Shown: positions 47,087 to 55,886 of the stretch, piece after piece
Position numbering within the stretch: the first letter of the stretch is position 1
How the letters are laid out: each line of letters begins with the position of its first letter
Source of the DNA: Roseibium sp. Sym1
Lineage (GTDB): Bacteria; Pseudomonadota; Alphaproteobacteria; Rhizobiales; Stappiaceae
Length of the DNA: 64,000 nt
NCBI RefSeq assembly: GCF_027359675.1
Contig: NZ_CP114786.1
Location: forward strand, 3,880,501 to 3,944,500
Reading direction: 5' to 3'
Program-made: the position numbers and the translations under genes
The notes under the pieces: model-generated
The model's input: the letters and a program-made list of their open reading frames with translations, nothing else
Told to the model about the DNA's origin: nothing
Database searches by the model: none

Positions 47087-47500
47087 TTACTGCGGCTTGT
47101 ACTCGAACCGCTCGACAGCACTCTTTGTGCCGTCCGGGAAAATCAGCTGGACGCTGATCGACTGGGTCGAGCCGGGCGGGCGCTCGATATAGGGCTTGTC
47201 CTTCAGAACCGCGTTGGGGTTGTCCGGATCGCATTCATCCAGTTGCCATTCCTGGTCGATCGGGCCGTCATTGATGCCGTAGAAAACGTAGTCGATGCCG
47301 CATTTCCAGGATTCCAGATGGGTGAAATAGACCAGCTCCTGGCCCTGCCAGTCGCGGAAGGCAACCCAGTTGGCCTTGGTCAGATCAAGGATCTGCTTGA
47401 TCTGTTCCGGCGGCATGCCCTGGGCGGAGACCGGCACGGATGTTGCCATGGGGGCAAGGGCGAGGCCGAGACAAAGGGCCGTCGATTTCAGAAACTGCAT
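47087..47500 (-). CDS. Secreted hypothetical protein
   Basis: 137 residues from MQFLKSTALCLGLALAP with the strong site CAGGAGGAGC. Sec signal ends VPVSAQG. The mature part begins MPPEQIKQILDLTKANWVAF, contains a Cys pair (KCGIDYVFYG and DECDPDNP) and ends with a beta-rich stretch (SISVQLIFPDGTKSAVERF). Not recognised. A longer frame upstream to 47695 runs into the AsnC-type gene and is rejected. Periplasmic location predicted. Confidence 0.78.
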   Translation of the reverse strand: MQFLKSTALCLGLALAPMATSVPVSAQGMPPEQIKQILDLTKANWVAFRDWQGQELVYFTHLESWKCGIDYVFYGINDGPIDQEWQLDECDPDNPNAVLKDKPYIERPPGSTQSISVQLIFPDGTKSAVERFEYKPQ

Positions 47501-47537
47501 GAAAGCTCCTCCTGGATGAGGTGGCCGGAAAGGTGTT

Positions 47538-47774
47538 TCAAAAGGCCTTGAAGGTGATGATGGTCTTGGTGTCCTGGATGCCGTCGATCGGGTGCACCTT
47601 CTCATTGACGAAATGGCCGATATCGGCGCCGTCATCGATGTAGAACTTGACCAGGAGGTCGTTGTCGCCGCTGGTCGAATAGACCTCGGATGCAATCTCC
47701 GCGTCGGCGATCGCGTTGGCGACCTGGTAGGTCTTGCCCAGCTGGCATTTGATCATCACGAAAAACGGGGTCAT
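47538..47774 (-). CDS. Stand-alone Lrp/AsnC ligand-binding (RAM) domain protein
   Basis: 78 residues from MTPFFVMIKCQLGKTYQVAN with GGAG six bases upstream. The whole protein is a RAM/AsnC C-terminal domain: beta-alpha-beta-beta-alpha-beta, with AEIASEVYSTSGDNDLLVKF as the amino-acid-binding stretch and GIQDTKTIITFKAF as the last strand. No DNA-binding domain is present. Such proteins form decamers and may bind amino acids or regulate partners. It lies 37 bases upstream of the secreted protein gene and divergent from the thiamine operon. Confidence 0.85.
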   Translation of the reverse strand: MTPFFVMIKCQLGKTYQVANAIADAEIASEVYSTSGDNDLLVKFYIDDGADIGHFVNEKVHPIDGIQDTKTIITFKAF

Positions 47775-47907
47775 GCGGTGCTCCGGACAGTGCTTCAATC
47801 AAAATGTGTTCATGGACATCGCCCATCTCGCCGTATCAGTCAATCGCGGAGAGGCGCGCAATGCCCCGGGACTTGCATTCGGATGTCCCTCTTGCTAGCA
47901 GTCAAGT

Positions 47908-48001
47908 CATCTCATGGGGGTGCCCGGCCATACCGGTCCGGGCTGAGAGGCGGCCCGCCAACTCCTTGAACCTGATCCGGATGATACCGGCGGAGGGATT
48001 T
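47908..48001 (+). promoter_or_regulatory. TPP riboswitch (THI box) of the thiM operon
   Basis: Conserved parts in order: CATGGGGGTGCCCGG, the GGGCTGAGAGG stretch, ACTCCTTGAACCTGATCCGG, ATGATACCGGCGGAGGG. These are the P1-P5 elements and the CUGAGA and CCUUGAACCUGAUC sequences that bind thiamine pyrophosphate. The last part (GGAGGG) is itself the ribosome site of thiM, only ten or so bases before the ATG, so thiamine pyrophosphate binding probably blocks translation directly. Confidence 0.95.
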
Positions 48002-48007
48002 GAGATC

Positions 48008-48781
48008 ATGACACTTTCCCTGGTGGCCTCGACACGGGACCTTTCTCCGGAAACCGTTCATGCGGTGCTGGAGCGGGTCCGGCAGACGACACCGCGCGTT
48101 CATGCCATCACCAACGCGGTTGCCCAGAATTTCACTGCAAATGTGCTGCTGGCGCTTGGCGCGGTGCCGTCGATGACACTGGCGCCGGAGGAAGTCGCGG
48201 GCTTTGCCGCCGGGTCCGACGCGCTGCTCGTCAACCTGGGCACGCTGGACGAGACGCGCCGCAGCGCGATCCCGCTTGCGGTCGCGGCCGCGCAGAAGGC
48301 GGGACGCCCCGTCTGTATCGATCCGGTCTTTGTCGAACGTTCGACCTTGCGATGCGAGTTCGCGCGGGACCTGCTGGCAGCACAGCCTGATCTGGTGCGG
48401 CTTAACCTGGCCGAACTGGAGGCCCTGTTCCCCGACCGGGAACAGGCGGACGCCCTGATCGCGACCGGCACGGTGTTTGCGGTGACAGGCGCGGAGGACA
48501 AGATCGAAAGCCAGGGCGAGGACTATTGCCTTTCCAACGGACACAAGCTGATGGGGCGGGTCACCGCGACCGGCTGTGCCGGCGGCGCGGTTCTGGCCGC
48601 CTTTGCCGCCGTGGAGGCCGACAAGGCGCTGGCGGCCGCCTGTGGCCTCAGCGTCTTCAACATTGCCGGAGAGATCGCGGCGGAACGCTCCGGCGGGCCC
48701 GGGAGCTTCGTGCCGGAACTGCTGGACGCCCTCTACGGCCTCAGCCTGCGGGATATCGAGATCCGTTTGAAAACGGCCTGA
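48008..48781 (+). CDS. thiM: Hydroxyethylthiazole kinase
   Basis: 257 residues from [20 protein letters not shown], the first ATG after the riboswitch. Phosphorylates 5-(2-hydroxyethyl)-4-methylthiazole for salvage of the thiazole half of thiamine. Marks: [46 protein letters not shown], and [18 protein letters not shown] which holds the catalytic Cys and anion hole. First gene of thiM-thiD-TRAP operon. No thiE (coupling enzyme) is present here; it must be elsewhere. Confidence 0.94.
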   Translation: MTLSLVASTRDLSPETVHAVLERVRQTTPRVHAITNAVAQNFTANVLLALGAVPSMTLAPEEVAGFAAGSDALLVNLGTLDETRRSAIPLAVAAAQKAGRPVCIDPVFVERSTLRCEFARDLLAAQPDLVRLNLAELEALFPDREQADALIATGTVFAVTGAEDKIESQGEDYCLSNGHKLMGRVTATGCAGGAVLAAFAAVEADKALAAACGLSVFNIAGEIAAERSGGPGSFVPELLDALYGLSLRDIEIRLKTA

Positions 48782-48815
48782 ACCGGCAGTCCCTGTTTCA
48801 CTTGAGGAGACCCAC

Positions 48816-49622
48816 ATGACCGCCATAGCGGTGACGATTGCAGGATCTGATTCCGGCGGCGGTGCCGGCATACAGGCCGATCTGAAAACCTTTTCCGCCA
48901 ACGGCGTCTTCGGTGCCAGCGTCCTGACCGCCCTGACGGCGCAGAACACGCTCGGTGTCAGCGCGATCCACGACGTGCCGCCGGACTTCGTCCGCGCGCA
49001 GATCGACGCGGTCTATTCGGACCTTGCGGTCAAGGCCACCAAGATCGGCATGCTGTCGACGGTTGCGACAATCGAGGCGGTTGCCGATGGGCTGAAAGCG
49101 CATGACACCGGGCCGGTCGTGCTCGACCCGGTCATGGTTGCCGCCTCCGGCGATCCGCTCCTGGCCGACAGCGCGGTCGAGACGCTGATATCCGCGCTGG
49201 TGCCGCTGGCCGACATCATCACGCCGAACCTTCATGAAGCCGCCCGCATGCTGGAGACCGGTCCCGCCGGCAGCGAGACGGAGATGCACGCCCAGGCGGA
49301 GCGGCTGCTCGGACTGGGTGCCAAAGCCGTGCTTCTCAAGGGCGGGCACGGCGATGGGCCGGAAAGCGCGGACCTGTTCCTGGACCGGGACGGCGCCGCC
49401 GTCTGGCTTCGGGACCGGCGGATCGAAACGGACAACACCCACGGGACGGGCTGCACCCTGTCGTCTGCCATTGCCGCCGGCCTTGCCGGCAGGCAGACGC
49501 TGGCGCAGTCGGTCCGGGCGGCCAAGGCCTATATCCAGGCCGCGATCGCCGCTGCCGACCGGCTCGAGATTGGCGCAGGGCACGGGCCGGTCCACCATTT
49601 TCACGCGCTCTGGAGCAAGTGA
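48816..49622 (+). CDS. thiD: Hydroxymethylpyrimidine/phosphomethylpyrimidine kinase
   Basis: 268 residues, GAGGAGAC upstream. Phosphorylates hydroxymethylpyrimidine twice for thiamine synthesis or salvage. Ribokinase-like fold: [55 protein letters not shown] and [19 protein letters not shown] with the catalytic Asp region. Thirty-four bases after thiM. The stop at 49620-49622 is followed after one base by the TRAP gene's ATG. Confidence 0.95.
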   Translation: MTAIAVTIAGSDSGGGAGIQADLKTFSANGVFGASVLTALTAQNTLGVSAIHDVPPDFVRAQIDAVYSDLAVKATKIGMLSTVATIEAVADGLKAHDTGPVVLDPVMVAASGDPLLADSAVETLISALVPLADIITPNLHEAARMLETGPAGSETEMHAQAERLLGLGAKAVLLKGGHGDGPESADLFLDRDGAAVWLRDRRIETDNTHGTGCTLSSAIAAGLAGRQTLAQSVRAAKAYIQAAIAAADRLEIGAGHGPVHHFHALWSK

Positions 49623-49623
49623 T

Positions 49624-50727
49624 ATGAGCAAAGAGAAAACAGGACAGACGCAGGCGCTGAGCCGCCGGGCGGTTCTGGGGGCGGGCGCAGGCGCGGGGGC
49701 GGCCCTGGCAACGCCCGCGATCGCCCAGGAGCAGGCGACCCTGGAATGGAAGATGGTGACCTCCTGGCCCAAGAACCTGCCGGGACCCGGCGTGACCGCG
49801 CGGCGGATCGCCGAGCGGATCCAGCTGATGTCCGGCGGCCGGCTGCGCATCCGCCTGTTCGCCGCCGGCGAACTGGTGCCCGCGCTCGGCGTCTTCGATG
49901 CGGTGTCCGCCGGTACGGCGCAAATGGCGCACACGGCGTCGTTCTTCTGGCAGGGCAAGATCCCGGCATCGGTCTATTTCACCGCGGTGCCGTTTGGCTT
50001 GCTGCCGCACGAGCACATCACCTGGATTGAACAGGGGGGCGGACAGGCGCTCTGGGACGAGCTTTATGCGCCTTTCGGCCTGAAGCCGGTCATGGCGGGC
50101 AATACCGGCGTCCAGATGGGCGGCTGGTTCAAGCGCGACATCCATGGGCTGGACGACCTGAAGGGCCTCAAGATCCGGATGCCGGGGCTTGGCGGCGAGG
50201 TCATGCGCCGTCTCGGCGCGACCCCGGTCAGCCTGCCGCCGGGCGAGTTGTTCCAGGCCCTGCAAAGCGGCGTGCTGGATGCCACGGAATTTCTCGGGCC
50301 CTGGTCGGACCGCGCCATGGGATTCCACAAGGTCGCCAAGAGCTATTATTCGCCCGGGTTCCACGAGCCCAACGGCACCGGCGAAGCGCTGTTCAACAAG
50401 GTGGCGCTGGACGGCCTGCCCGATGATCTCAAGGCCATCGTCCTGGAAGCCTGCAAGGCGGAGAACGGCCGGGCGCTGGCCGAAAGCGACTGGGAGAATG
50501 CCGGGTCGCTGCAGCTGCTTCAGGAAGAGGACGGCGTCACCGTGCTGCCCTATCCCGAGGAGGTGCTGGAGGCCCTGAGGGATACGGCGGCGGAGGTGCT
50601 GGCCGAATTTGCCGAGAAGGATGCGCTTGCCAGGCGCATCCACGAGAGCCACCAGGCGGCACGCGCGCGCCTGGCGCCGTGGAGCGATGTCGCCATGCGC
50701 CGCTTCATGGCGGCAAGGGACGGCTGA
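49624..50727 (+). CDS. TRAP transporter substrate-binding protein, TakP-like, in the thiamine operon
   Basis: 367 residues. Tat signal near residues 13-35 (SRRAVLGAGAGAGAALATPA). DctP-family solute-binding protein with many features of Rhodobacter TakP: MVTSWPKNLPGPGVTARRIA at the mature start, FAAGELVPALGVFDAVSAGT, NTGVQMGGWFKRDIHGLDDL, and LDATEFLGPWSDRAMGFHKV followed by KSYYSPGFHEPNG. The Arg of MGGWFKR and the Trp/Asp of GPWSD are the usual carboxylate contacts. TakP binds 2-keto acids. The one-base gap from thiD and the upstream TPP riboswitch suggest that it may bind a thiamine precursor or keto acid used by thiamine enzymes. No TRAP permease is nearby. Confidence 0.9.
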   Translation: MSKEKTGQTQALSRRAVLGAGAGAGAALATPAIAQEQATLEWKMVTSWPKNLPGPGVTARRIAERIQLMSGGRLRIRLFAAGELVPALGVFDAVSAGTAQMAHTASFFWQGKIPASVYFTAVPFGLLPHEHITWIEQGGGQALWDELYAPFGLKPVMAGNTGVQMGGWFKRDIHGLDDLKGLKIRMPGLGGEVMRRLGATPVSLPPGELFQALQSGVLDATEFLGPWSDRAMGFHKVAKSYYSPGFHEPNGTGEALFNKVALDGLPDDLKAIVLEACKAENGRALAESDWENAGSLQLLQEEDGVTVLPYPEEVLEALRDTAAEVLAEFAEKDALARRIHESHQAARARLAPWSDVAMRRFMAARDG

Positions 50728-51305
50728 TCCAGCGCCCGGCAGTCAGGCTGCCGGCCTCAAGGCCGGCGCCAATCGCCCTGCTGTGCCGCGGGAACGTCTT
50801 TCGCCGGAGCGGGTGGCGCCCCGCACCCGATCCCGGTTGTACCGCCCCAGCCGGTCCGAAACGGCACTTTTCACGGCGCAGGAAGACTTGCCTGGCCGCG
50901 TTCTGCTGCCAGGAACGATGTCGAATCCTGGTGCATTTTACCGATGGCTCACCGGCGATTTGTCCAACAAACTCACCATGTTCCCTAGGGAAACGTGTGG
51001 CAATGCCGCAACTCTCCAGGGTCAATTTACGTTATCGGAAACCTTGTGCTGAATTGCCTGTTTTTTAGGCAATCGTGTGAGTGCGTGTCGGTGACGTGAC
51101 AAACGTGCCTGAAATCTGACGAAATCTTGCCTTTGAGTGTTTTGTCGCAGAAACATTGCAGAAAAACACCTTGCATTTCGCGCTGCAGCATGATTATCCG
51201 CCCTGCCGCGCACTGCCAATATTGTATTGAAACCCGGTGTGGTCTCCGAAAAAACTGTCAATAGTTGTCATGAAGCCCCTGCGGGAGGGGATGGGAGGAA
51301 ACACT
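50728..51305. other. Long intergenic region before the FadL-type porin gene
   Basis: 578 bases. It holds the hairpin at 50750-50767, a second stem (ATTGCCT/AGGCAAT at 51053-51073) and an AT-richer tract 51020-51240 that probably carries the porin promoter. Short open frames here overlap each other and lack good ribosome sites. No gene supported. Confidence 0.4.
50750..50767 (+). terminator. Stem-loop after the thiamine/TRAP operon
   Basis: GCCGGCC and GGCCGGC form a perfect 7-bp stem with a TCAA loop 22 bases after the stop. No T run follows, so it is a weak terminator candidate. Confidence 0.35.
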
Positions 51306-52568
51306 ATGGCGTGGGCCAAGAACAAAACAATTCTATTTGCGACGACCGCGGTGGCTCTATCAATGGTTGCAGGCGCCGCCCACGCGGGTGGTTTTGCGCT
51401 GCGTGAGCAGAGCTCCTACTATCAGGGCATGTCGTTTGCCGGGTACGGCACGACGGGCGGGGGCATCTCGTCGATGTTCTGGAACCCGGCGTCGCTGATG
51501 GGAGCGCAGCAGGGCCTGACGGTCGAGGCGCACAACACGGGACTGTTCCCGGTGTCCGATGTCAACGGGACGCTCTCGGGGGGCTTCTTCGGAACATCCA
51601 CCGTCGGCAGCGGTGACCTGGCGTCCGATGCCTGGATCCCGGCGTCCTATGCGGCCTATCGCCTGAACGACAAGCTGATCTTCGGCGTCGGCGTCAACGC
51701 GCCCTTCGGCCTGTCCACCAAGCCGGACTTCAACTGGGCCGCGCAGTTCTACTCCCGTTCGTCCTCGGTGTTCTCCCTGAACGTCAATCCGGCCGTCGCG
51801 CTGCAGGTCAACGACATGGTCGCGATCGCGGTCGGCGTTCAGGTCCAGTATCTCGATGTCGCCCTGAAATCCGCGGACGCGACCTCCGGGGCCGGCTTCC
51901 CCCGGTCGAACGAGATCAAGGGGGACGATATCGGCTTCGGTGTCACGGCCGGTGTGACGGTGAAACCCTGGGAAGGCACCGAAATCGGGATCGGCTACCG
52001 CTCCGGCGTCGGCCATGACCTGGACGGCGACCTGATCGTCGGCGGCGTGACCAGCGCCATCGGCCTCGGCGTGGTGACGCCGGACATGGTCAACATCTCC
52101 GCAAAGCAGAAGATCACCGACAAGATCCGCGTCCTGGGAACCGTCGAGTGGACCAACTGGAGCCGGCTGAAATCGCCGCGGGCCATCTCCGACGCGACCG
52201 GTGCCGCGCTGACGACCCTGCACTTCAACTACGACGACGGCTGGTTCTTCTCGCTCGGCGGTGAATATGACTTCAACGAGCAGCTGACGTTCCGGGCCGG
52301 TCTTGGCTACGAAATCTCGCCGATCGACGAGGAGATCCGCTCCACCCGTCTGCCGGACAACAATCGCTGGTGGCTGTCGGCCGGCGCCAGCTACGATTTC
52401 AACAAGCACATGTCCTTCGATCTGGGCTACACCCACATCATTCCGGAATCGACCAAGATCAACATCGACAGCAACCACCAGGACTTCAACGCGGCGTTCG
52501 GGACCTACACCGCCGATGTCGACAGCCACGTCAACATCATCTCCGCGTCCCTGCGCTACAAGTTCTGA
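51306..52568 (+). CDS. fadL: FadL/OmpP1-family outer-membrane transport protein
   Basis: 420 residues from MAWAKNKTILFATTAVALSM with GGGAGG eight bases upstream. Sec signal ends AGAAHAGGFAL. The mature N-terminus GGFALREQSSYYQGMSFAGY and SSMFWNPASLMG match the FadL hatch region that binds hydrophobic substrates. The rest is a 14-strand barrel (AAYRLNDKLIFGVGVNAPFG, GEYDFNEQLTFRAGLGYEIS), ending with Phe (SASLRYKF) as in outer-membrane barrels. Takes up long-chain fatty acids or aromatic hydrophobic compounds. Stands alone with its own terminator. Confidence 0.93.
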   Translation: MAWAKNKTILFATTAVALSMVAGAAHAGGFALREQSSYYQGMSFAGYGTTGGGISSMFWNPASLMGAQQGLTVEAHNTGLFPVSDVNGTLSGGFFGTSTVGSGDLASDAWIPASYAAYRLNDKLIFGVGVNAPFGLSTKPDFNWAAQFYSRSSSVFSLNVNPAVALQVNDMVAIAVGVQVQYLDVALKSADATSGAGFPRSNEIKGDDIGFGVTAGVTVKPWEGTEIGIGYRSGVGHDLDGDLIVGGVTSAIGLGVVTPDMVNISAKQKITDKIRVLGTVEWTNWSRLKSPRAISDATGAALTTLHFNYDDGWFFSLGGEYDFNEQLTFRAGLGYEISPIDEEIRSTRLPDNNRWWLSAGASYDFNKHMSFDLGYTHIIPESTKINIDSNHQDFNAAFGTYTADVDSHVNIISASLRYKF

Positions 52569-52592
52569 AAAACGGTGCCGGGAAACCGTATG

Positions 52593-52620
52593 CAAAGGCC
52601 GGAGCACGCTCCGGCCTTTG
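52593..52620 (+). terminator. Terminator of the FadL-type gene
   Basis: CAAAGGCCGGAG and CTCCGGCCTTTG form a perfect 12-bp stem with a CACG loop, 25 bases after the stop. Could also serve the convergent unknown operon. Confidence 0.85.
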
Positions 52621-52665
52621 GTGTTTTGGGCATGCGGTGACCGCGCGTTGTCGCAGCCGGTTTCC

Positions 52666-54321
52666 CTATTTTCGTTTGCGGGCTCGCGGCTTCATCGGTG
52701 TCTTCACCCTGTGAGACAGCGAGACACCGCTTTCGGCGGCCTTTTCAAGATACTCCCGGGTCATCTGCCAACTCAGCGTGTCGCGGCGGCGCGGGGTCAT
52801 CCAGTCGGAGCCCGGACCGGTCAGGGGCATGTTGGGGTTGAAGGGCTTTCCGGCCTGTTCCAGCGCCGAGTACTCGGCGTCCATGGCTGACTTGAGGGTG
52901 ATGCGCTTGCGCAATTTCCTGTGCTGAAGTCGCGCCCATCGTTTCCAGTAGGGGTCGTAGCCGCGCAGGTTTCCGGTTTTTCGTGTGCCGCGATGAAGCG
53001 GCTTGGGCAACAGCTGCGTCAAGGCCCGTGACCGTTTGTAGTCCGGCAGTCCGCGCAGGAACACGGATGCGCCCAGATGTGCCGATTCCGACTGATCGCC
53101 GGCGAGGTCCAGTGCCTTGCGCACGGCGCCTGCGTCGCTGTGTCTTTGAAGGGCGCCGCCAACCGATCCCAACCCGCCGCCTTCGGCGTCGACCCAGCCC
53201 ATTTCACGGGCCGCTCGAACGGCGTCGGCGACTTCCTCGGCACGGGACATCTTGGGCGCGCCCTTCAATTTTCCGGCATGGGTGCCGGGCGCGTCGAGAC
53301 CCAGGTCGCGGCCAAGGTCGCCCCAATCCTCGGCCTTCAATCTGCCAAAACCCGCAGCCGCTTCACGCATCTCTTCCGTCGCGATCCTGGCTCCGCGAAT
53401 ACCGGTCTTGCCGGATCGCCGAATTTTGAGAGCCCGGCCGACCTTGGTCAGGGTCGAGGCCCCACCCGCCGCGCCCGTGCCAGCGGTCATACCTGCCACC
53501 AGCGGGGTTCCGGCGGCTTCGATTCCGGAGGCGAAATAGTCCTTGCGGGCCAGGCCGAGCAGCATGTTGACGGTGCTGTCGGTTGCGCCCTGGATCGCCC
53601 CCTCGATCAATTCACCCGGGGTCATTTTCTGTTCCGCCAGCGCCCGGCCGGCCAGACTGATGTAATCGTGCTCGTAGTCGTCGCTCAGTTTGTCGATACC
53701 GGTTCCCGCAGCGTCGTAAGCCATGAACGCCAGTTCACCGATGCCGTCGATCACCGCTTTCGCGAGCCCGGCGAAGAAAAAGACCGGGTCATTTTCCAGG
53801 ACGCCATCGTCTTTGCCTTTTTGCGATCCGCGCGGCGTGCCCGCCCGGTGGCCCGGGCTGCGGCCCGCACGGGTCTGGCCGGGACCGCGTTTCCGGGTTT
53901 TGGCCCGCTCCGTGGCGTTCGCGCCGGGCGGCGGCCCTGTCCGCCGCGTGCCCGTACCAGGGTTGGGCCGGGGAGGGGACGGGGATGGGGATGGGGATGG
54001 GGCGGGTGCGCCCTGCGTGCCACGGCTGCGCAGGTAGGAGCGCAACTCGATCGCAAACATCATCGCCCGTGCCGCTTCAAGGGATTGTCCGTCATCGCCG
54101 AAACGCAGCCCCACCATGCCGTCAAAGGTGCCCTGTGCCGCCTGGATCTCGTCCTGCGACCAGGCTTTGCGGGCCATGTCGATATCCACGCCGGGCCGGA
54201 TATGGACCGCGCCGACCACATCTTCCGGAAGCATCTCGGAATTTGCGTAGAAAAAAAACCAGCCTTCCTTGGTGGGCGCGGCCGCGTGGAACGTCGGCGT
54301 AGATGTTTCGGGCTCGCTCAT
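52666..54321 (-). CDS. Unknown 551-residue protein, polymorphic-toxin-like build (last gene of five-gene operon)
   Basis: No signal peptide. Domains by composition: N-terminal globular part (about 1-98, GWFFFYANSEMLPEDVVGAV, DGMVGLRFGDDGQ); Pro/Ser linker (about 104-125, APSPSPSPSPPRPNPG); basic low-complexity stretch (to about 170); helical, partly hydrophobic core (DPVFFFAGLAKAVIDGIGEL, PLVAGMTAGTGAAGGASTLT, about 178-300); a charged middle; and a strongly basic C-terminal part of about 110 residues (KRWARLQHRKLRKRITLKSA, SDWMTPRRRDTLSWQMTREY, ending KPRARKRK). This order, with a Gly/Ala core and a distinct basic C-terminal domain, resembles polymorphic toxins whose last domain is the active part; no known toxin motif is recognised. 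Its ATG overlaps the stop of the 323-residue gene. No separate immunity gene is seen after it. Confidence 0.8.
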   Translation of the reverse strand: MSEPETSTPTFHAAAPTKEGWFFFYANSEMLPEDVVGAVHIRPGVDIDMARKAWSQDEIQAAQGTFDGMVGLRFGDDGQSLEAARAMMFAIELRSYLRSRGTQGAPAPSPSPSPSPPRPNPGTGTRRTGPPPGANATERAKTRKRGPGQTRAGRSPGHRAGTPRGSQKGKDDGVLENDPVFFFAGLAKAVIDGIGELAFMAYDAAGTGIDKLSDDYEHDYISLAGRALAEQKMTPGELIEGAIQGATDSTVNMLLGLARKDYFASGIEAAGTPLVAGMTAGTGAAGGASTLTKVGRALKIRRSGKTGIRGARIATEEMREAAAGFGRLKAEDWGDLGRDLGLDAPGTHAGKLKGAPKMSRAEEVADAVRAAREMGWVDAEGGGLGSVGGALQRHSDAGAVRKALDLAGDQSESAHLGASVFLRGLPDYKRSRALTQLLPKPLHRGTRKTGNLRGYDPYWKRWARLQHRKLRKRITLKSAMDAEYSALEQAGKPFNPNMPLTGPGSDWMTPRRRDTLSWQMTREYLEKAAESGVSLSHRVKTPMKPRARKRK

Positions 54322-55289
54322 CCCTCGGACCTGTGACCGGGGCGCTGGTGCTCGACGCCGACAAGATGGGCCTGAAACAGGTCCGGGCTGAACGCCGAGC
54401 CGAGTCTCATGCTCAGTCCGTCACCTTCCTCCAGCGTCGCGGCATAGGCAATGCCGGCGGAATATCCCCGGGCCGGGCCGTGCGGTGGCTGAAAGCCGCC
54501 GTCGACCGACGCGGCCGCCAGCTCCAGCAGAGAATGGAACGTGAATGAATGATCGACCGTTTCAGCAAGGGTGACGGAGCGCAGCAGCGCCCGGCTGATA
54601 CCGTCCCGGTGCCCCAGACGCGAGCTTGCCGAGAGCCGTCCCTGACCGCTGCTTTGCGCGCGAAAGCGCAGACGGTAGCTGGTGATGTCCTCAGGCCATG
54701 CCGCGGCATCATTGGCGCGGGCCTGGTCGGGCGTGGTCCATTCCGGGGCCAGCACAACCGGATGGCCGGTTGACGGCGCGGGGTCCGCGCCACAGGTCCA
54801 GACGTCGACGGCAAGCATGTAACGAAACCCGCCCGCGTGCCGGGAAGGCAGGAGATCCCAATAGGCTGCGGAAAACTCGGTCGATTGCCGAAGCGTGTAA
54901 ACCGCCGACACCCAGTCGAGTTCCTTGCCGTCGAATGCGCAAAGGGCGTCGCGCCCGTCCACCGCTTCAATCCGGCCGCCTTTCAGACTGCCGGCGGTGA
55001 AGTCTTCGCGACCGGCGATCGTGTGCATGCGGTGCGCGTAGGGATCCAGCGTCAATCCGGGCACGATCTCCTTGCGGGTCAGAAGCTGAAACAACGGCCC
55101 GTCGCCGGTCGCCAGGAGCGCCTCGATGTCAGCCATTTCAAAATAGACGTGGAGTCCGCTGATTTCATAGACGACACCTTCCGGAACCGGCCCGAAGGTC
55201 CCCAGTTTCTCGGCAGCAAGGTCAATTCGGCCGGCCGGGCTGAACAGGCGTCCGGTTCGGGGGGACAGGTCCATGCTGTCGATGATCAT
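54318..55289 (-). CDS. Unknown 323-residue protein of the five-gene operon
   Basis: Start ATG with GGAGGACGACCCG upstream. Predicted mostly beta with several Trp (LDWVSAVYTLRQSTEFSAAY, YMLAVDVWTCGADP, APEWTTPDQARANDAAAWPE). No signal, no membrane segment. N-terminal MDLSPRTGRLFSPAGRIDLA and YEISGLHVYFEMADIEAL suggest a ligand- or partner-binding fold. No family recognised. Lies 20 bases after the 150-residue gene and overlaps the 551-residue gene by ATGA, so expression is coupled; a chaperone, adaptor or structural role for the last protein is a guess. Confidence 0.78.
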   Translation of the reverse strand: MIIDSMDLSPRTGRLFSPAGRIDLAAEKLGTFGPVPEGVVYEISGLHVYFEMADIEALLATGDGPLFQLLTRKEIVPGLTLDPYAHRMHTIAGREDFTAGSLKGGRIEAVDGRDALCAFDGKELDWVSAVYTLRQSTEFSAAYWDLLPSRHAGGFRYMLAVDVWTCGADPAPSTGHPVVLAPEWTTPDQARANDAAAWPEDITSYRLRFRAQSSGQGRLSASSRLGHRDGISRALLRSVTLAETVDHSFTFHSLLELAAASVDGGFQPPHGPARGYSAGIAYAATLEEGDGLSMRLGSAFSPDLFQAHLVGVEHQRPGHRSEG

Positions 55290-55309
55290 CGGGTCGTCCT
55301 CCTGCCTCT

Positions 55310-55762
55310 TCAGTGGTCCGGAAGGCGCATCTTGCGCGCAAGAAACGGCGAAGCGTCCCGGATCGCCGCGTCGATGCCGTCGGGGCCGAAGGCATCGCGC
55401 ATCTCGGCCAGGAGCGAGGCGCCGACTTCGATCAGTTCGACAGAAGAGCGAACGAGCTGCGGCGGGCTCATGCCGGCGGGCTGTGTTCCCGAGGCGAGCG
55501 CGTTCCGCACGGTCCCCAACTGGGTGGACAGCACCGCAAGCCGTGCCATGTACTCAACAAGACGGGCCATCACGTCGGCCTGCGTATCCGTCAATCCCTC
55601 GATGAAAGTTTGCCATTCGGCGGCGCTCGACTGCACGGCACCGGCAAAGACATCGGACGCATCCTGGGCAAACGCCGCGGTATCGCCGATGAGGCCGTCG
55701 GCGGCGGTGCCGATGGTCTCCATCAGGTTATCGACGGCGACAGGCAATGGCAGCAGGGGCAT
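55310..55762 (-). CDS. Unknown 150-residue helical protein of the five-gene operon
   Basis: Starts MPLLPLPVAVDNLMETIGTA, one base after the stop of the 40-residue gene. Almost wholly alpha-helical with heptad-like spacing (AAEWQTFIEGLTDTQADVMA, RLVEYMARLAVLSTQLGTVR), a short Pro-Gly break (SGTQPAGMSPPQLVRS) and a second helix pair (SVELIEVGASLLAEMRDAFG). Small, acidic, no Cys. A coiled-coil scaffold or secretion-chaperone-like protein would fit; no family recognised. Confidence 0.75.
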   Translation of the reverse strand: MPLLPLPVAVDNLMETIGTAADGLIGDTAAFAQDASDVFAGAVQSSAAEWQTFIEGLTDTQADVMARLVEYMARLAVLSTQLGTVRNALASGTQPAGMSPPQLVRSSVELIEVGASLLAEMRDAFGPDGIDAAIRDASPFLARKMRLPDH

Positions 55763-55763
55763 G

Positions 55764-55886
55764 TCAGCTTCCCGGCGGGCGGGGCATCTTGCCCGTTGTG
55801 CTCTCGATTTCGCCGAGCGCCTTGATGATCTCGGCAATGGCCTGCGCGACGCCGCCTGCGGCGGCGGGAGCGGCGGGTGCGGGCAT
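55764..55886 (-). CDS. Very small (40-residue) protein of the five-gene operon
   Basis: ATG overlaps the stop of the 883-residue gene (ATGA) and has the strong site GAGGAGGATATCTG. Sequence in two parts: an Ala/Pro start (MPAPAAPAAAGGVAQ) and an amphipathic helix (AIAEIIKALGEIESTTGKM) with a Pro end (RPPGS). Below usual calling limits, yet tight packing on both sides and the ribosome site make it credible. Function unknown; a small helper or tail peptide. Confidence 0.68.
   Translation of the reverse strand: MPAPAAPAAAGGVAQAIAEIIKALGEIESTTGKMPRPPGS

Noticed and set aside
49234..49623. N-terminal extension of the TRAP-protein frame into thiD
   Set aside because: The Tat signal begins at 49624, directly after the thiD stop; the extension is basic low complexity.
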